Origin: Mansonella perstans
Taxonomy: Eukaryota; Nematoda; Chromadorea; Rhabditida; Onchocercidae
Direction of reading: 5' to 3'
Assembly (NCBI GenBank): GCA_037074765.1
Contig: JBAMDO010000203.1
Coordinates: 1-64,000 of the forward strand
DNA: 64,000 nt
Shown piece by piece: positions 50,477-63,337 of the stretch (position 1 is its first letter; each line of letters begins with the position of its first letter). Both the position numbers and the translations under genes were made by a program. The notes beneath the pieces were generated by a model that saw only the letters and a program-made list of their open reading frames with translations, had not been told where the DNA came from and did no database searches.

Positions 50477-51749
50477 AATATACATCTGAAATTTTTACAA
50501 TTGGAAAAAACGAAAATTAAAAAATTCATCCGAAATGGAATCTGATTTTATACAAAACTTATAAATATAAAATTATAGTTAGAAAAAGTTGACAAATTTC
50601 AATTCGTCGGTCATTTTAACAAATTCAAAATTTATCGTTAGTAGTAGTACTCTTCGCTGTAGTAAAAATAAATAGGAAGTGGGTGTAAAAAACGAAAAAA
50701 CTGTAGTTTTTAAAATCTTTCAAATTTCTCAATTTTGATCAAAATCCTCACTTATTCGAGCAAACATAAAAGTTTTTTTTGCAATAGTGATGGCTTTTTT
50801 TTGTGAAATAATTTGTGAGATAGCAAAAATCATTTTTTAATCTTTCGTACAACTAAATGAATCTTTTTGCCTTCTTAGGATGATAGAAGAATTATTAGAA
50901 TTTACTTTTAAGGATTTTCAAATTTCCGCAATTTTATTTTATCGGACATTGTTTGCTTTAAAAGAAAGAGATAAAAAAATTAAGTTAGTTTTGAGATCTA
51001 TCGAACTGTAGTAGCAATTTGGCGGATGCAACGGAATGAATCGCTTCTCCGCATTATTAATAGATTCGATCCAATCAGCGTCATATGTTGACGGCGGAAA
51101 ACTGCTATCACGAAATAATGCAAGTAATATTAATTGAAAGTGTTACATAGTTTGATTATTTTATTTGTTCTTTTTTCTTTTACCAACTAAAAGTAATCTG
51201 ATCAAAAATCTTTTCAATTTTTTATTTTTAAATTTTTCATTTCATTTAAGGATTTAAATAAAAAATCTATTGCTTAGAATATGCATTATTTTTATTTGTT
51301 ATGAATTTTATATTACTTTGACTGTTAGGAAAAGAATTAACAAAGAAACTAAGTAAAATATATTTCCTACTATACAAAACTGAATTTTTCTCCATTAATC
51401 TTCAAAAAAAAAAATTCCAAATTAAATACTTTTAATACTTTAGCTGTTAAGCGTTCTGACTTGAGTAAATATTTAATTAATTGCTGCATCCATCCTTTTG
51501 CTAACAACTTTTTACATCTATTTGCAATTTAGTAAAGCTTTCAACTGACTGCCAATGAAAATACACATCACCACCGTTTTAACTAATATGAAACAAATTT
51601 AATGGCCAGAATTAAAATTAAGGTTAAAATAAAATTCAAAAAGTAAAATTAGAGATATGAAATTCAAAATTTGAAAAAAGCAGAAAACAAAATTGCACAT
51701 TTATTTTCATTCAAGTCTAAAATCATTTTTTGTCACGATTATTTGTCAC

Positions 51750-51845
51750 ATTAAAACGGCGTCATACGGTCGCCTGATTTGACATATCTAGTAGAAGAGG
51801 ATGAATTGGCACCGCTATCATAAACCTCAATCAATGATCCATCAG
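51750..51845 (-). CDS. Possible unassigned terminal exon
   Basis: On the minus strand a frame reads SLIEVYDSGANSSSSTRYVK then SGDRMTPF and stops at TAA near 51756. The segment is distinctly less AT-rich than its flanks. The plus strand is also open over the same bases (ending ELAPLS), so strand is uncertain. A similar two-strand open, less AT-rich block lies at 50990-51125 (minus strand SSFPPSTYDADWIESINNAE). No family is recognised with confidence. Confidence 0.2.
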
Positions 51846-52016
51846 TAATTTAAGGGTTTGGAATTAAAATTGCTCGTGAGAAATCCAATAAATATTTCAG
51901 TTATTATTTTATACAAGGAAAAGCTTTTTTAAGATCTCTTTTTATTTAAAATGCTAATGATATTATTGTAAATGTGACATAAATTTTTTGAGTCTTAAAT
52001 TAAACTTTAAATCAAA

Positions 52017-52030
52017 AGGTCAAAAGGTCA
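52017..52030 (+). promoter_or_regulatory. Perfect DR2 nuclear receptor motif
   Basis: AGGTCA-AA-AGGTCA: two perfect half-sites, each also preceded by AA, giving a tandem AAAGGTCA. This is the consensus form bound by many nuclear receptors. It lies in the interval upstream of both the glypican and the phosphatase. Regulation is inferred. Confidence 0.3.
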
Positions 52031-55000
52031 GACGAGTTTATTTATGTACGTGTATTTAGAACTTTTATGTTATAATTAGTTTGCCATTTTTTATTTCGAG
52101 GATGGAAGAAATGAACAGTCATGAAGAAAATAATGGACATTTTGCTTAATTTGTTTCATTTTCTGTGCCTGAATAGGCTGAATTGTACGTGAACAGACTT
52201 ATATAATTTCATGCAATTATATAGGTGAATTGATATTTGATATTTGTAGTACAGCACGGTGTCAAGGATTAGAAGTCTCGCAGACAAAGCGATCGGCAAC
52301 GCTTAACAATTGAATTCAAATTGATCAGAAGCATTTGCCAATTAAATTCATAAAATTTTAAGTCTTTAAGGATCCAGAAAATTATCTAGTAAACATAATA
52401 TCACTGTGATAAAGTAAGTACTATTTATCTTTTTTAATGAAAAACTCGAAAATTCAAAATTACCGAATACAATATCGATCTGCTTAAAACGATCTGATTC
52501 AAAAATCACAGCGTAATTGTCAAATCAAATTTTTTTATCTTCTGTAAGCATATAATGAACAGAAAAATGCATTGAGAAAAGTTGGAAAAAGTTTGAACAG
52601 CGACTTTTCTCCACCTTTTATTATCCTCGTTGAAAAATTAAAAAAAAACAGGTGAGTGCAAGTAATTCACTTTCCAATACCCTTGAAAAAAGTTGAACAA
52701 AATTCATTTCATTTCATTAAAGCGCAATTTATTCATTATTTACATAATGTTGGTTAATCTGAAAAGTCGTTGAATTATCAAATTTTTGTGAGGAAAAAGT
52801 TTAAAATTGTATTTCATTTTATTTCAATTTTTTATTGTTCATAAGAAACCGAGATGATTAATCAAATTATTGCCTACTTTTTTTTCAAATATATAATTAC
52901 ATAATTTATTACATTGCCATAAAATTCCGTTGAACTTAAAATTGTATAACAAGTAGTTAGACTATATTAGAATGAAGATAAGGTATAGGTTTTAGATAAT
53001 TTAAGCAATTTTTAAATCTTCTAAAATTTTGATTCTTCTATTGAGAAGTGAAGTATTCGCTGAATATTAAAATTAACCGTTTTAAAAGCGATAATTTGCC
53101 TGCTCAATCGGAAAAACGATTTAAATAATAACAGCTATCTTTAGACTAATTATCTATTGGATGAATGGCTTTCAGTCTTTTTTGGGAACTTTGGGAACTA
53201 ATTAATTTAGAGATTAATTGGAACAGATTAAATTCATGACGTAGATCAAGTAGTGATAATCTTATTGAGTTTTGAGAAATAAAGTCATTTTATGTTATCA
53301 AGTAAAAAAAAATAAAAGTCATATCAAATTATCAGATTTTTTGTTAAATGTTTATTTTGTGTTTGAAAAATGCATTGAAAATATTTTCTCCCTTTTTAAA
53401 TTAATACACAAATGATTGAAAATTACCCAAATTACAAAATGAATTTTTCCGAAATTCTATTTGATTAAAATATTTTTTCTTTATAACAAAGTAGGATGTT
53501 GCAAATATAATTTTTTGCATAGTATAAAATATGCATATTTATTTCAACTAGAAAATTAAACTCTTAGAACAGAGAGCGATGGAAATGAAAGTAAAGATTT
53601 ACTGACAAAAATTTTCGAAGAAATACAGTAAAGGTACTATGTTTAACAAATAAAATCATTAATTGCTCTCTTCAAACATCATGACAAAAAACGCTCTTTT
53701 TCTTAAATAGCAAGGAATAAGCAAAATATCCCGGTGGAAGAAGAAATGAAATGTTAAGGAAAAAATTTTCAAAATTTGTTATTTAACTTTGAAAAAAATT
53801 TCATATAAATTGTAATAATAAAAAATGAATTTAGGTCTAATGTTGTTGTTTGTTTGTTATTAGTATGTCTTAAAAGATTTTGATTAGTAAATCTTATAAC
53901 TTGAAATTATTAATTTTTCAAATAGTCGTATAACGGATTACTGATGAATTTTTTGAAATTTATTGTCCATTTTTTTATAAAAATATTTTTTCGATAATAT
54001 TGATATTGCTTGACTTCTTTAAATTAACTAAAAAATTAATTAATTTTCTGGTAAAGAGGATAATTGACCAGCTTAATGAATGTCGTAGTGTTTGTTACAA
54101 TTTTTGGTCAATTTTTTTTTCGTTTATTTAATCAAATTCCATGTCATCAATTTGCTGAAATTCATTCAGGTTACGCGAAGTAGGCAAAATATAAAAATGG
54201 TGAAAGAAATGAAAGATTAAAAAGCGGCGCTGATTTTAAAGTATGAACGTTAATGAGATGTAAAAAAGTTTCTTATTATCTTTTACTTCTAATATTCGGT
54301 GGAAACTTGATATTGTATCACATATATGGCAAAACATAATTCGGTGCTATTTGATTTGTTACGGAAAAGAAGGAAGAAATCTTGATTAAGTTGGAAAAAT
54401 AAGTACAATTCTTTTTTTTACAAGAACCGATGAAATTATCAAACTTCTGATCTAAAATTGATGAAATTTTCCCTAAATAGTTCGAAAACATTATTTTTCA
54501 ATTCTGTAAAATAATATGCTTTGTCATAATTTTAGTTTCCTTATCTGCTAATAGTAATCCAGTGATTATCTTCCATGTTATTTCAGATCTTAGTCCAAAA
54601 TTTTGATTGAAATAATTCTGATTATTAGTTAAAAATTAGATTTGAAATTTTTATTTAAAGCATGAAATGTCCATCACTGAATCGTATCGCTGTAAAATTA
54701 TGTATGGATTTTTAATATTTCATTCATACAAAATATGAATGAAATGCTTTTTGCGGACGAAAAAAGTTTTCTTTACTTATCTTAAAAAAACTAAAGTAAA
54801 TTTGAAGTGTTGAAGGTTGAGAAAGAAAAAAGATTAAAGTGAGTAAAGTGTGAATTTAGTTAGAAAACTTTGGATATTGGGTTAAGTATTGAAGTTTTTT
54901 GACGCAGCAAAGTACAATCATTTGAACTTACTGATTCACTAATAATATTATTAATCAAATAGAATACTCAAGGAAGGATTGAGTTTCTTTGAGCTTAGAA

Positions 55001-57795
55001 GATAGATACGTGGTGTTTTTTTCAGCTTGTTTGAATTCACCAAAGACCTTCAATTCTGTCGGAAACTGAATTGTTATTAATAACTTGATCTAACGTATAC
55101 CTTATGGGGAGACCGGATGAATATCCAAGTCATTTTAATATAATTTATGTGTTTCGACCTCGCCATTGAGCTTATTTCTTGTTAATAAGATGTCTAAGTT
55201 GTATTCTATTAATATAAATAACGTAAGAAGTAAGTAAACAGAGTTAAATTTACATTTAGTCTCTATTAAATATTGTAAAATGCCTAGCTGAAAATCTACT
55301 GCATATTCATATAAAATTAACAATTAACATAAATGGTACATGAAATTAAATTGAAATTCAGTCTCTTATGAAAATAACCAGCAATTAATGCACTATTAAT
55401 TGCTACTGGTATTACATCACTGCAGCTCCTACAGTAATTAATAACATAATTTATCGTTATTATATATATATATATATAATGGTTAGATTGATTTATTAGC
55501 CAAAACTATTTTTGGCGTTTAGTTTTGGCTTAAAAGTATTGGCATTGTTACACAAATCCATAAAATTTAATTTATTGTTCTTGCTAATTTTATTTTTGTG
55601 TTCAAAACAGTAAAACAATTAATTATATCGATTATATATTTGTCATTTGCTCATTTTTGTCAATAGATAACAGCAAAAAAAATTATGGCATAGTGAATAT
55701 AATTTAAATTTTAGATTGGTAATGTCAATCTAATAATGAGTGATTTATTTTTAAATTTGATTCACTCTTTTAAATTTTTTCACACTTTATTTTTGAAAAA
55801 AATCAGAAATATCTTCGATTAAAAATTATTCCAGACATTTTACACTGTGCTCAAGAAATGTTCTGTATCTAATTTCAAAATTAGAGAAAAAAAAAGGAAA
55901 TTAATTTCACCAATTTTCGAATTTAAAGCAAAATATTGTCTTATGTCTACCCGTTATCTCAACACAATTTTAAAAAAAGAGAGAAAGCTTAAGGTACCAA
56001 GATTTATGAACAAAATTTGAGTGATGTGATCAACTGACCCTGAGAAAGCACCAAACATTCAGTTTTTCAGTTCAAGCAAACCTTGAGTGAACCGAAGATA
56101 TAGGTCAAAATAGTACAAAATAGAAAATCATATTGAAAAAGAGGAAATATAAAAAAGAATGAGCGATTTTAAATTCATCAATCGTAAGACGACTATTTGC
56201 CGTCAAAGGTCATGTGAAAAATGATGAAATATGCTGAAAGATCAACGGTCGATTTGAATATATTTGAACAAACTAATTATCAAAAGACAATTTAAATAAA
56301 AAAAGGGAACTAAAAGGAAGAAAAAATGCTAAAAATCCGAAAAAGTTCAAAAAATTTTCATCAGTCTATTTTCTAAATGGAAATTGAAAATGAACGATTT
56401 TTGAATTTTATATAAGAAAAAACTGAGAAAAATGGAGGAAGAAAATACTTAAAAAAACTTTAAAAATAACGATCCATTTTTCATTATTATCATCGTTGTT
56501 GTTTTTGAAGCCTTAGTGGAAAAAAAGCATTCCGGAAAAAATCGCTTCACATCAATATGATGGATATTTAATCGTATTGGAAACGATAGAGTAATATAAA
56601 CTGTTGCATCACTATAGTACTATTTGTATTTGCTAATACCAAAATTTTCGCGGTTTGATTGATGAAATGACAACCATTGAATGTCATATCAAATTGAGAA
56701 CCTCCAACAGATACGGTTTCTTTCATGTTAAAGCAATTCATCTTATGTTTAAAATGTTTTAAAGTTTCACATGCAAATTTGTAACAATATTACAAGAATT
56801 TTCGTCTCAAATGTAACTTTAATAAATGATTCAATTTTTCGAAACAAAAATCGACTCTAGATTATTAAATTTTGTAACTTATTATTTACAACGCTGTTTA
56901 AATTTGATTATCAAATTAAAGCATATTTAATACATTGCAGAATGGAACTTCATTAGGAATCTATGGAAGTTCACTGCAGCTTTAGATCGATGTAATGTTC
57001 AAAGTTCAAAAAAATTGTCACATTAACAGTTGACAGATGTGAACAAAACACATTCAACATTGATAAGTGATAAAGTGTAAACAATTCTTTCTAATATTAT
57101 CAGTAACAGTATGATAGCTTGTGAAAAGGAATTATATTTATATATTAAGTCAAACAAAATTTGATTTACACTTACAAAAAAAAAATTAGAATTCGAAATT
57201 ATTTATAGACTTCTAATTTTGAAATTCTAACTAAATACTTCCACGCTCAAAAAAACTTTTCTTTCATGCTCAAAAAAAACTTTTTTCATCTGAGAAAATG
57301 CGGCAAATTTGAAATTTTGAAAATTTATTGAAATTAAATTCAATTTTTATGCAAATTAAATCACCTACCTATATATTACATGCGGAAAATATAAATGATG
57401 CGCTGGAATGAGATAAAATTTATTCGCTTAGTAGTTTCGTAAGGTCGCGACTGGATTATTTTTATTTTTTTACCTAGACAATTTACATAAATTTAATTTT
57501 ATTGATAAAATAAGGAGATTTTACAAGCTTCTCTAAATGGTAGAATGGGTAAATTGAGCGTTTCAGCTTTTGATCTTTCCGTGTTACTTGATCATTTGGT
57601 AAGTAAGCAAGAAGGCATGATAAACTAATATATCACAACATAGGAAATTATCTTAAATAAAAAATAAGTTTAAAAAAGAACCAACGAATTAGTTTGGCTG
57701 ATTATTTCATCATTGTGTTAAATTTTTTTTTTTTGCAGGAAAATTCACAATTTTAATTAACTGTTTCACAAAACAATCGTTAAAAAAAGGAAAAA

Positions 57796-60700
57796 ATGCT
57801 GAGTGATAATGAAGTAACACAGAGAACTGAAATTGAGGAATCACGAGTTAGTGTCTAAATATCTGCAGTTGAAGCTCATCTTTTAAAATATCCATATAAG
57901 ATCTGGCGTGTTGAGGTACGTCGTAAATAAGCAGTTACAATTAGACAAATAATACTTCTCATAAAAGGTAGGAAAATAAGCTTCGAGTTTATAGCCAGGA
58001 CGAAATAAAATTTACTCTTTAGCCAAGCATAATTTAATGCTTTTGTTTTTATATGCATTTATTTGTAGATTTTCCTGTAATTCTTTTTTTTAAATGAATT
58101 TTTTTCTAATCGTTCAAATTTTTCCTTTCATGATTACAACAACTTAAAAATAATAGAAATTATTTGCACACTATTTGCATATTCTTTGTGAATGTGAAAT
58201 TTTTCAAGTTTCAACTGTAAATGAATTGGTTCGTGATCTTGAAAAAACAAAAAGTTATACGTTATCGAAAATACTGTAACCATCGTAATGCTTTTGTATC
58301 AATAAATTTTGCAATTTTATAGTTTCATTCCATATTTTATGAAAATTTTCTCAAAGTTTGTTTGCTTTTCAGAGAGCTCTTAAACGAAAGAAAGGTAAAG
58401 TGACAAAAGAAATTAATAAACCGAAGACGATAAGACAAGTCGAGAAAAAGGTTTTTAATCATTTTACTTACTTAATTGTTAAATTTATCTCTTATTATTG
58501 AAAAAAATTATTAATCTTGTTAAAGCTCTATATTTGTTTTTAAAACTTTATTAAATTAATAATACATTTCTTTCACTGACGCTCTCTTTCTCTATTGCTC
58601 TTCTTCAGTTGGTATTACGAGAATTAATCAAGAAGCATCTTTTGGCTGGTTCAACTCGAATGGATTATGATTTGCCAGATTTACATCAGTTACTAACAAT
58701 GGCAAAAGCATCATTTCAAAAGTCACCAACCTTAGTGGAAGTACCATGTCCTGTTAATATTTGTGGTGATATTCACGGACAATACGGTGATCTGATGCGT
58801 ATTTTTGCTGTAAGTGCTACTTTAAGTTATCTTTTTTTTCTTCAAGTTACATAAATTATTATTTTAATTTCACTAAAAAAAAGTTTCAAACCAAAATTTA
58901 GCTTAGTTTCATGCATTATAAAATAATTTGACACAGAATTTGTATTTGTTTGCTAGGAATTGAGAATTCATTTTTCTGTTTTTCTGTAAAATTAGAACTT
59001 AGATATACCAATCGTTACTAGAATCACTGAGAGATTTCACGCTAGAATTTTAAACTAAATTGCTTCGCAGTGCTATTCCGAAAATAAAAACTTTACATTC
59101 AGTTCATTTGCTAATTTTAAACTCCCAATAAAAAGCAATGCGTAAGTATTACTTTTTCATATTTTTGAACCTACCAGTCAATGAATTTGAAAAATTTTTC
59201 CAATTTTCCAGGATATTTATCGAATTATTAATGTTTCTAAGAGTTTAAAACTGATTTACTTTACAGCGGCATTACGGGAGAAAAAAACTTTACACTCGGT
59301 TCATTTGCTAATTTTAAAAAGCAATGCATAAGTATAGCTTTTTCGTATTTTTGAAAATACTATCACTGAATGTGGAAATGTTATTCCGATTTTCCATTAT
59401 CTCACTATAGTTTATGAGGAAAAATCTTGTAGTAAAGCTGGAGAATGTGATATGACAAGTACTGATGACGTTGAATTTATTTTAAATTGTTTTGAAATTG
59501 ATTTGAATTTGCTTTAATTGAAATATTTCAAAGTTTAGTCATGTGGTTTACCATTCAAAGTACGATATTTATTTTTGGGTGATTATGTTGATCGTGGAAG
59601 GCATCCATTAGAAGTAATAGTACTTCTTTTGGCATGCAAAATACAATTCCCAAAATTTGTTTTTCTATTGCGTGGCAATCATGAATTATTTCATATTAAT
59701 AAGTGTGTTTTTTTTAAAAACGTTCTTATAACAAACGGAAATTATCGCACTTAAATGACCTTTAACTTCCACTAATCTTTTTAAATCAAATTAAGTTATT
59801 ATTAAGGCCATTAATAATTATCGAAAATAAAATATTTTTTCATTGGCAATGCATTAAAATTAAAAATTGGATTTTTTATTTCGCCGTTTTTTGCAATAAG
59901 ACTCTATACGTTTAAATAACTTTCTGGAGAATAAAAGAAGTTCGCTATAACGCTTAAGAATGTTTTAATAGCCACAAATTAATCTCTATGTGATAAATCG
60001 TCTTACTGATTATTTAAAATTAGGACATATGGTTTCGCAGCAGAAATCAGGACCCGTTATCGTATCCAAAATGATGCTCAGAACTTATACAATCATTTCA
60101 ATGAAGTTTTCGCCGAAATGCCATTAGCGGCAATTGTTGCAGGAAAAATATTATGCATGCATGGTGGATTGTCACCAGAATTAAATTCCTTAAATGATAT
60201 CAGAAACATAAAAAGGTTCCTAAAATTCATTTTCAGAATTCTTTCATAGAACTTTACCAAATGTTTTTCGGAGCATTCCAATATTTCAAAAAAAAGCTTT
60301 CAGAAAAAAGAAAAAAATGGCTATTTGTGATCCATGTACTAATTTTATCTATTTAAGACTAATGGATATAATTCATAATCCATATATACAAAATAATTAA
60401 TAAACAATATGAATATTATTAACATTACTTTCTTTCAGGCCATTGAGAATGGTAAAAGGTTTAGCCCAGGATTTACTTTGGGCAGATCCGGAAGCGGGTG
60501 CAAAAGGTTTCCAGAAAAATGTAATTCGTGGTGTTTCTTGGGTTTTTGGTGAAAATGCTGTGCATGAAAAGATAAAACAACTTGGCATCGATATGGTCAT
60601 TAGAGCACATCAAGTAATTAACTTGATTCGGAAACAAGCACATGAATTCATAAATAAAAAATTGCTTTTCAAGTAGAATTATTTTATAGCGAAACATAAC

Positions 60701-61754
60701 ACTTGACCCTTATATCTGGCTCTTTTTCTCGGAATATCGCTGTTTATTTATTAGCAGTCTTTACATCTAACTAATTAATTGGATGGGTATTAGAGGGTAA
60801 CTGATGTTGTTCAGATGTTGACTTAATAATTGCTTAACTTATTTCGCAAAGAAATTTCTTTTCAAATATTTCTTGCTCTTTTACTACTTACCGTTATCAG
60901 TCATCCTTTTCGTTGAATCTTGCATATTCTGGGGAATTTACCAGGTTTTCATTGTGACGAAACTTCTAATTAGACTTATTAATATAGGCTAGATTTGCTT
61001 TTTATCTGTTTATCCTCAGGAATAAGAGATTCTGAAAAAATTATACTGCCTCTAATTGTTACTGCCCCTGATTCAGAATGAGATATTTCATTTTTTTTAA
61101 TTAACCAAATTACCGTTTATGTGACTAAATAGTTATCAGATACTGGAAATGAGTGTACTCTGATTGATATATCATATCCATAAAGTCGTTGATTTACCTT
61201 ACAGGTTGTCGAATTTGGATATGCATTTTTTGCAAATCGTCGACTTATAACTGTTTTCTCAGCTGCAAGATATCATGAAGATCTTTGCAATTTTGCTGCT
61301 GTTGTTGTTGTTTGTTGATTAAAATTACTTTTATATATGACAATAAAATATTTTCATTAAAATTATTTTTAATTAATCAGTTATAATAAGAATTAATGAA
61401 ATATTTGCGACAAAATTATTATTTATAATAAATCAATCTATACTGAAACATAAACTATAAAAGCTTGAAATAAAATTTATAAAAGCAAAAAAAAATTGCA
61501 GCAGAAAATGACGTAAACGTAAATATTCATATAAATATTCATATTATTACCGAAAAGATATATTTCAGCAAATATTAAAAAAGTCTGAAATGGCTGAAAA
61601 AGGAAATGAGAAAGGTTATTTATAATTTCAGGTGGATAGTCATCTGGAATTATCATTCCTGCAACTTAAACCAAGCGAATATGAACAACAACGGAAGGAG
61701 AAACTCGTTCCAACTGCAGATGTCGAAGATGATTTAGATAATGATAAAATTTAA
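57796..61754 (+). CDS. Divergent PP1-type serine/threonine protein phosphatase
   Basis: Eight exons (57796-57846, 58373-58450, 58609-58809, 59539-59702, 60024-60215, 60439-60613, 61205-61309, 61632-61754) join in phase to 362 residues. Metal and catalytic motifs of the PPP family are intact: GDIHGQ (96-101), GDYVDRG (124-130), GNHE (156-159), MHGG with H211, and RAHQ with H286. R259 (GVS context) corresponds to PP1 R221 and Y310 to PP1 Y272. The enzyme should hydrolyse phospho-Ser/Thr. Differences from ordinary PP1 include an extra basic N-terminus ([18 protein letters not shown]) of about 40 residues. The loop usually reading SAPNYCGEFDN is here [11 protein letters not shown], and NDRGVS is replaced by NVIRGVS. 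The C-terminus is acidic ([12 protein letters not shown]). Nematodes have many lineage-specific PP1 relatives, several germline or sperm enriched, and this probably belongs to such a group. The end of exon 7 lies in a GTT repeat, so its exact donor is uncertain by a codon or two. AATAAA overlaps the stop codon. Confidence 0.92.
59050..59398 (+). repeat. Intronic tandem duplication, ~190-bp spacing
   Basis: Copy 1 (about 59050-59213) and copy 2 (about 59244-59398) in phosphatase intron 3 share AACTTTACA, GTTCATTTGCTAATTTTAAA, AAAAGCAATGC, AAGTAT, CTTTTTC..ATTTTTGAA and TTTTCCA in the same order. No exon lies in either copy. Confidence 0.7.
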
Positions 61755-63337
61755 ATAAAATTTATTAACGTGAAATTAACTGGTGATGAACTGCAATGTG
61801 ACTTAGGGATAATTGCAGCAGAAATTTGCAATAGACTGATATAACTTATGATTTTCAAAAACGCATAATTAATTAATAAATTAAAATTAACTTTGAAATA
61901 CTGTGTTTGCAAGGGAAATTTTCATAGAAATTTAGCACAAATAATTAAATATGAAATGTGATATGGTAGTATTTAAATAAATATGAATCATAACTGAAGA
62001 ATTTAACCTCAGATAATTTAATAATTTAATTAAAAAAAAAACAGATAATTTAATAAAAATGCTAAATTGATCAAGGAAAGCTTGATCAGAAAAATGAATA
62101 AGATGAAAATTGTTATTATGTTATTTCGGAATGCATACTATTCGTTTTTAGCTATGCTAAAAATCAAGTACACCGATTAAACGGTAGTCTCAACTAATTT
62201 CAATATCCGTTTCATTTACTTAGCAAAAATGAACAGGGAAAGATTTTTTACTTTGAAGAATCAAATTTTGCATTAAATTTTAAAAATAGATGTGTCACAT
62301 CCTGCTATGTCCAACATCTGATTCTTATATTGTTCCAAAAAGTTAGGCATATAGAAAATGTCCAAGCAGAAAGAAGATGATTCTAGCTTCTAGACGAATC
62401 AGTCATTTGGGAATTGCAAGAAGAAGGAACATAAGAGCATAATAAAATGAAAGTCTGCTAATTTATATTTGAATCTATGAAAAAGTTTGGAAAATTTCTA
62501 TAAATTGTAAAGCGATGGTTTGTCCCTTAATTTTAAGGAAAGAAATTCCGGAAAGAAATGATGCGAAAACCGGCAACACTCATTTCATTTTTCATATAAT
62601 CCAAGTTTTATGGTTCTTGCCAAGCATAAAATATCAGAAATGGCTTCCTTGGGATATTCTAAAATTAATTTATGAAACTAAATGAAACTAGGCAATTCCA
62701 CATTCAAAAATTTCATTATTGATTTGAATTAAACATGAAAATTGCATAAAATTAGAAGAGCAATTCATGTAGGACAGAAAAATTGCCAAAATTATAACAT
62801 TCGTGATAGATATTGAAGATTCTATTGTCCTATCATTCTATTGTTTTTAATTTTATTATTTCCAAGAATAAATCTAGCAGTAGAATTTGATTTTAACCAT
62901 TAAAAGTAATAGAAAAAGTTAAGCTTTACTATTAGAGCTTGTTTTATGGAATATGGTAAAATTTAATGAGTGAATGCATGTATGGCATTTACAACAGCGT
63001 CAAATGTTAATCTGAGAGAGACAAAGTTAAACAAAAAGTGAAATTTCCTCAAATCCATGCTGCAACTACTAATCTTTAAAATCTAGAAAAAGAAAACTAA
63101 AACAGTTCTTTTTTTGAATAGCTTTTTGCAAAATGCTTTCGAATTTTTCTCCTGAAAATTTTTCAGTATCTTATAAAAATTTGTTATATTGAAAAAAATC
63201 CAAAATTTTCTATGATAATAACAAAAACTTGTAGTATTCAAAGAAAAATTTTAGCAAACATATTGAATTATGGATATTTTCAGTTGAAAAATCTGAAGAA
63301 AAAATACAGGCTGACTCATTGACACATAAAAATATCC
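61755..63337. other. Intergenic between convergent phosphatase and AIG1-like genes
   Basis: Contains the 3' ends of both neighbours. A second AATAAA at 61976 may be the working poly(A) signal of the phosphatase, because the first one overlaps the stop codon. The rest is AT-rich with no supported exon. Confidence 0.5.

Larger units (their letters stand above)
49409..57795. other. Gene-poor interval between divergent glypican and phosphatase genes
   Basis: About 8.4 kb of AT-rich DNA that must contain the missing first exon or exons of the glypican and the upstream region of the phosphatase. Protein-like open segments without clear gene context occur at 49660-49763, 50200-50476, 50990-51125 and 51750-51845. 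A perfect DR2 element lies at 52017-52030 and a (TA)n run at 55460-55478. An inverted repeat (57186-57231, TTAGAATTcgAAATTA type) lies near the phosphatase. Confidence 0.4.

Noticed and set aside
56577..56760. Minus-strand open frame of about 58 codons (MNCFNMKETVSVGGSQF...)
   Set aside because: Looks somewhat protein-like but has no acceptor, partner exon or recognisable motif; length is within chance for this region.
57876..58058. Minus-strand 60-codon frame as a missing glypican signal-peptide exon
   Set aside because: It lies inside phosphatase intron 1, lacks a clear signal-peptide layout and has no phase-0 donor leading to the exon at 49408.
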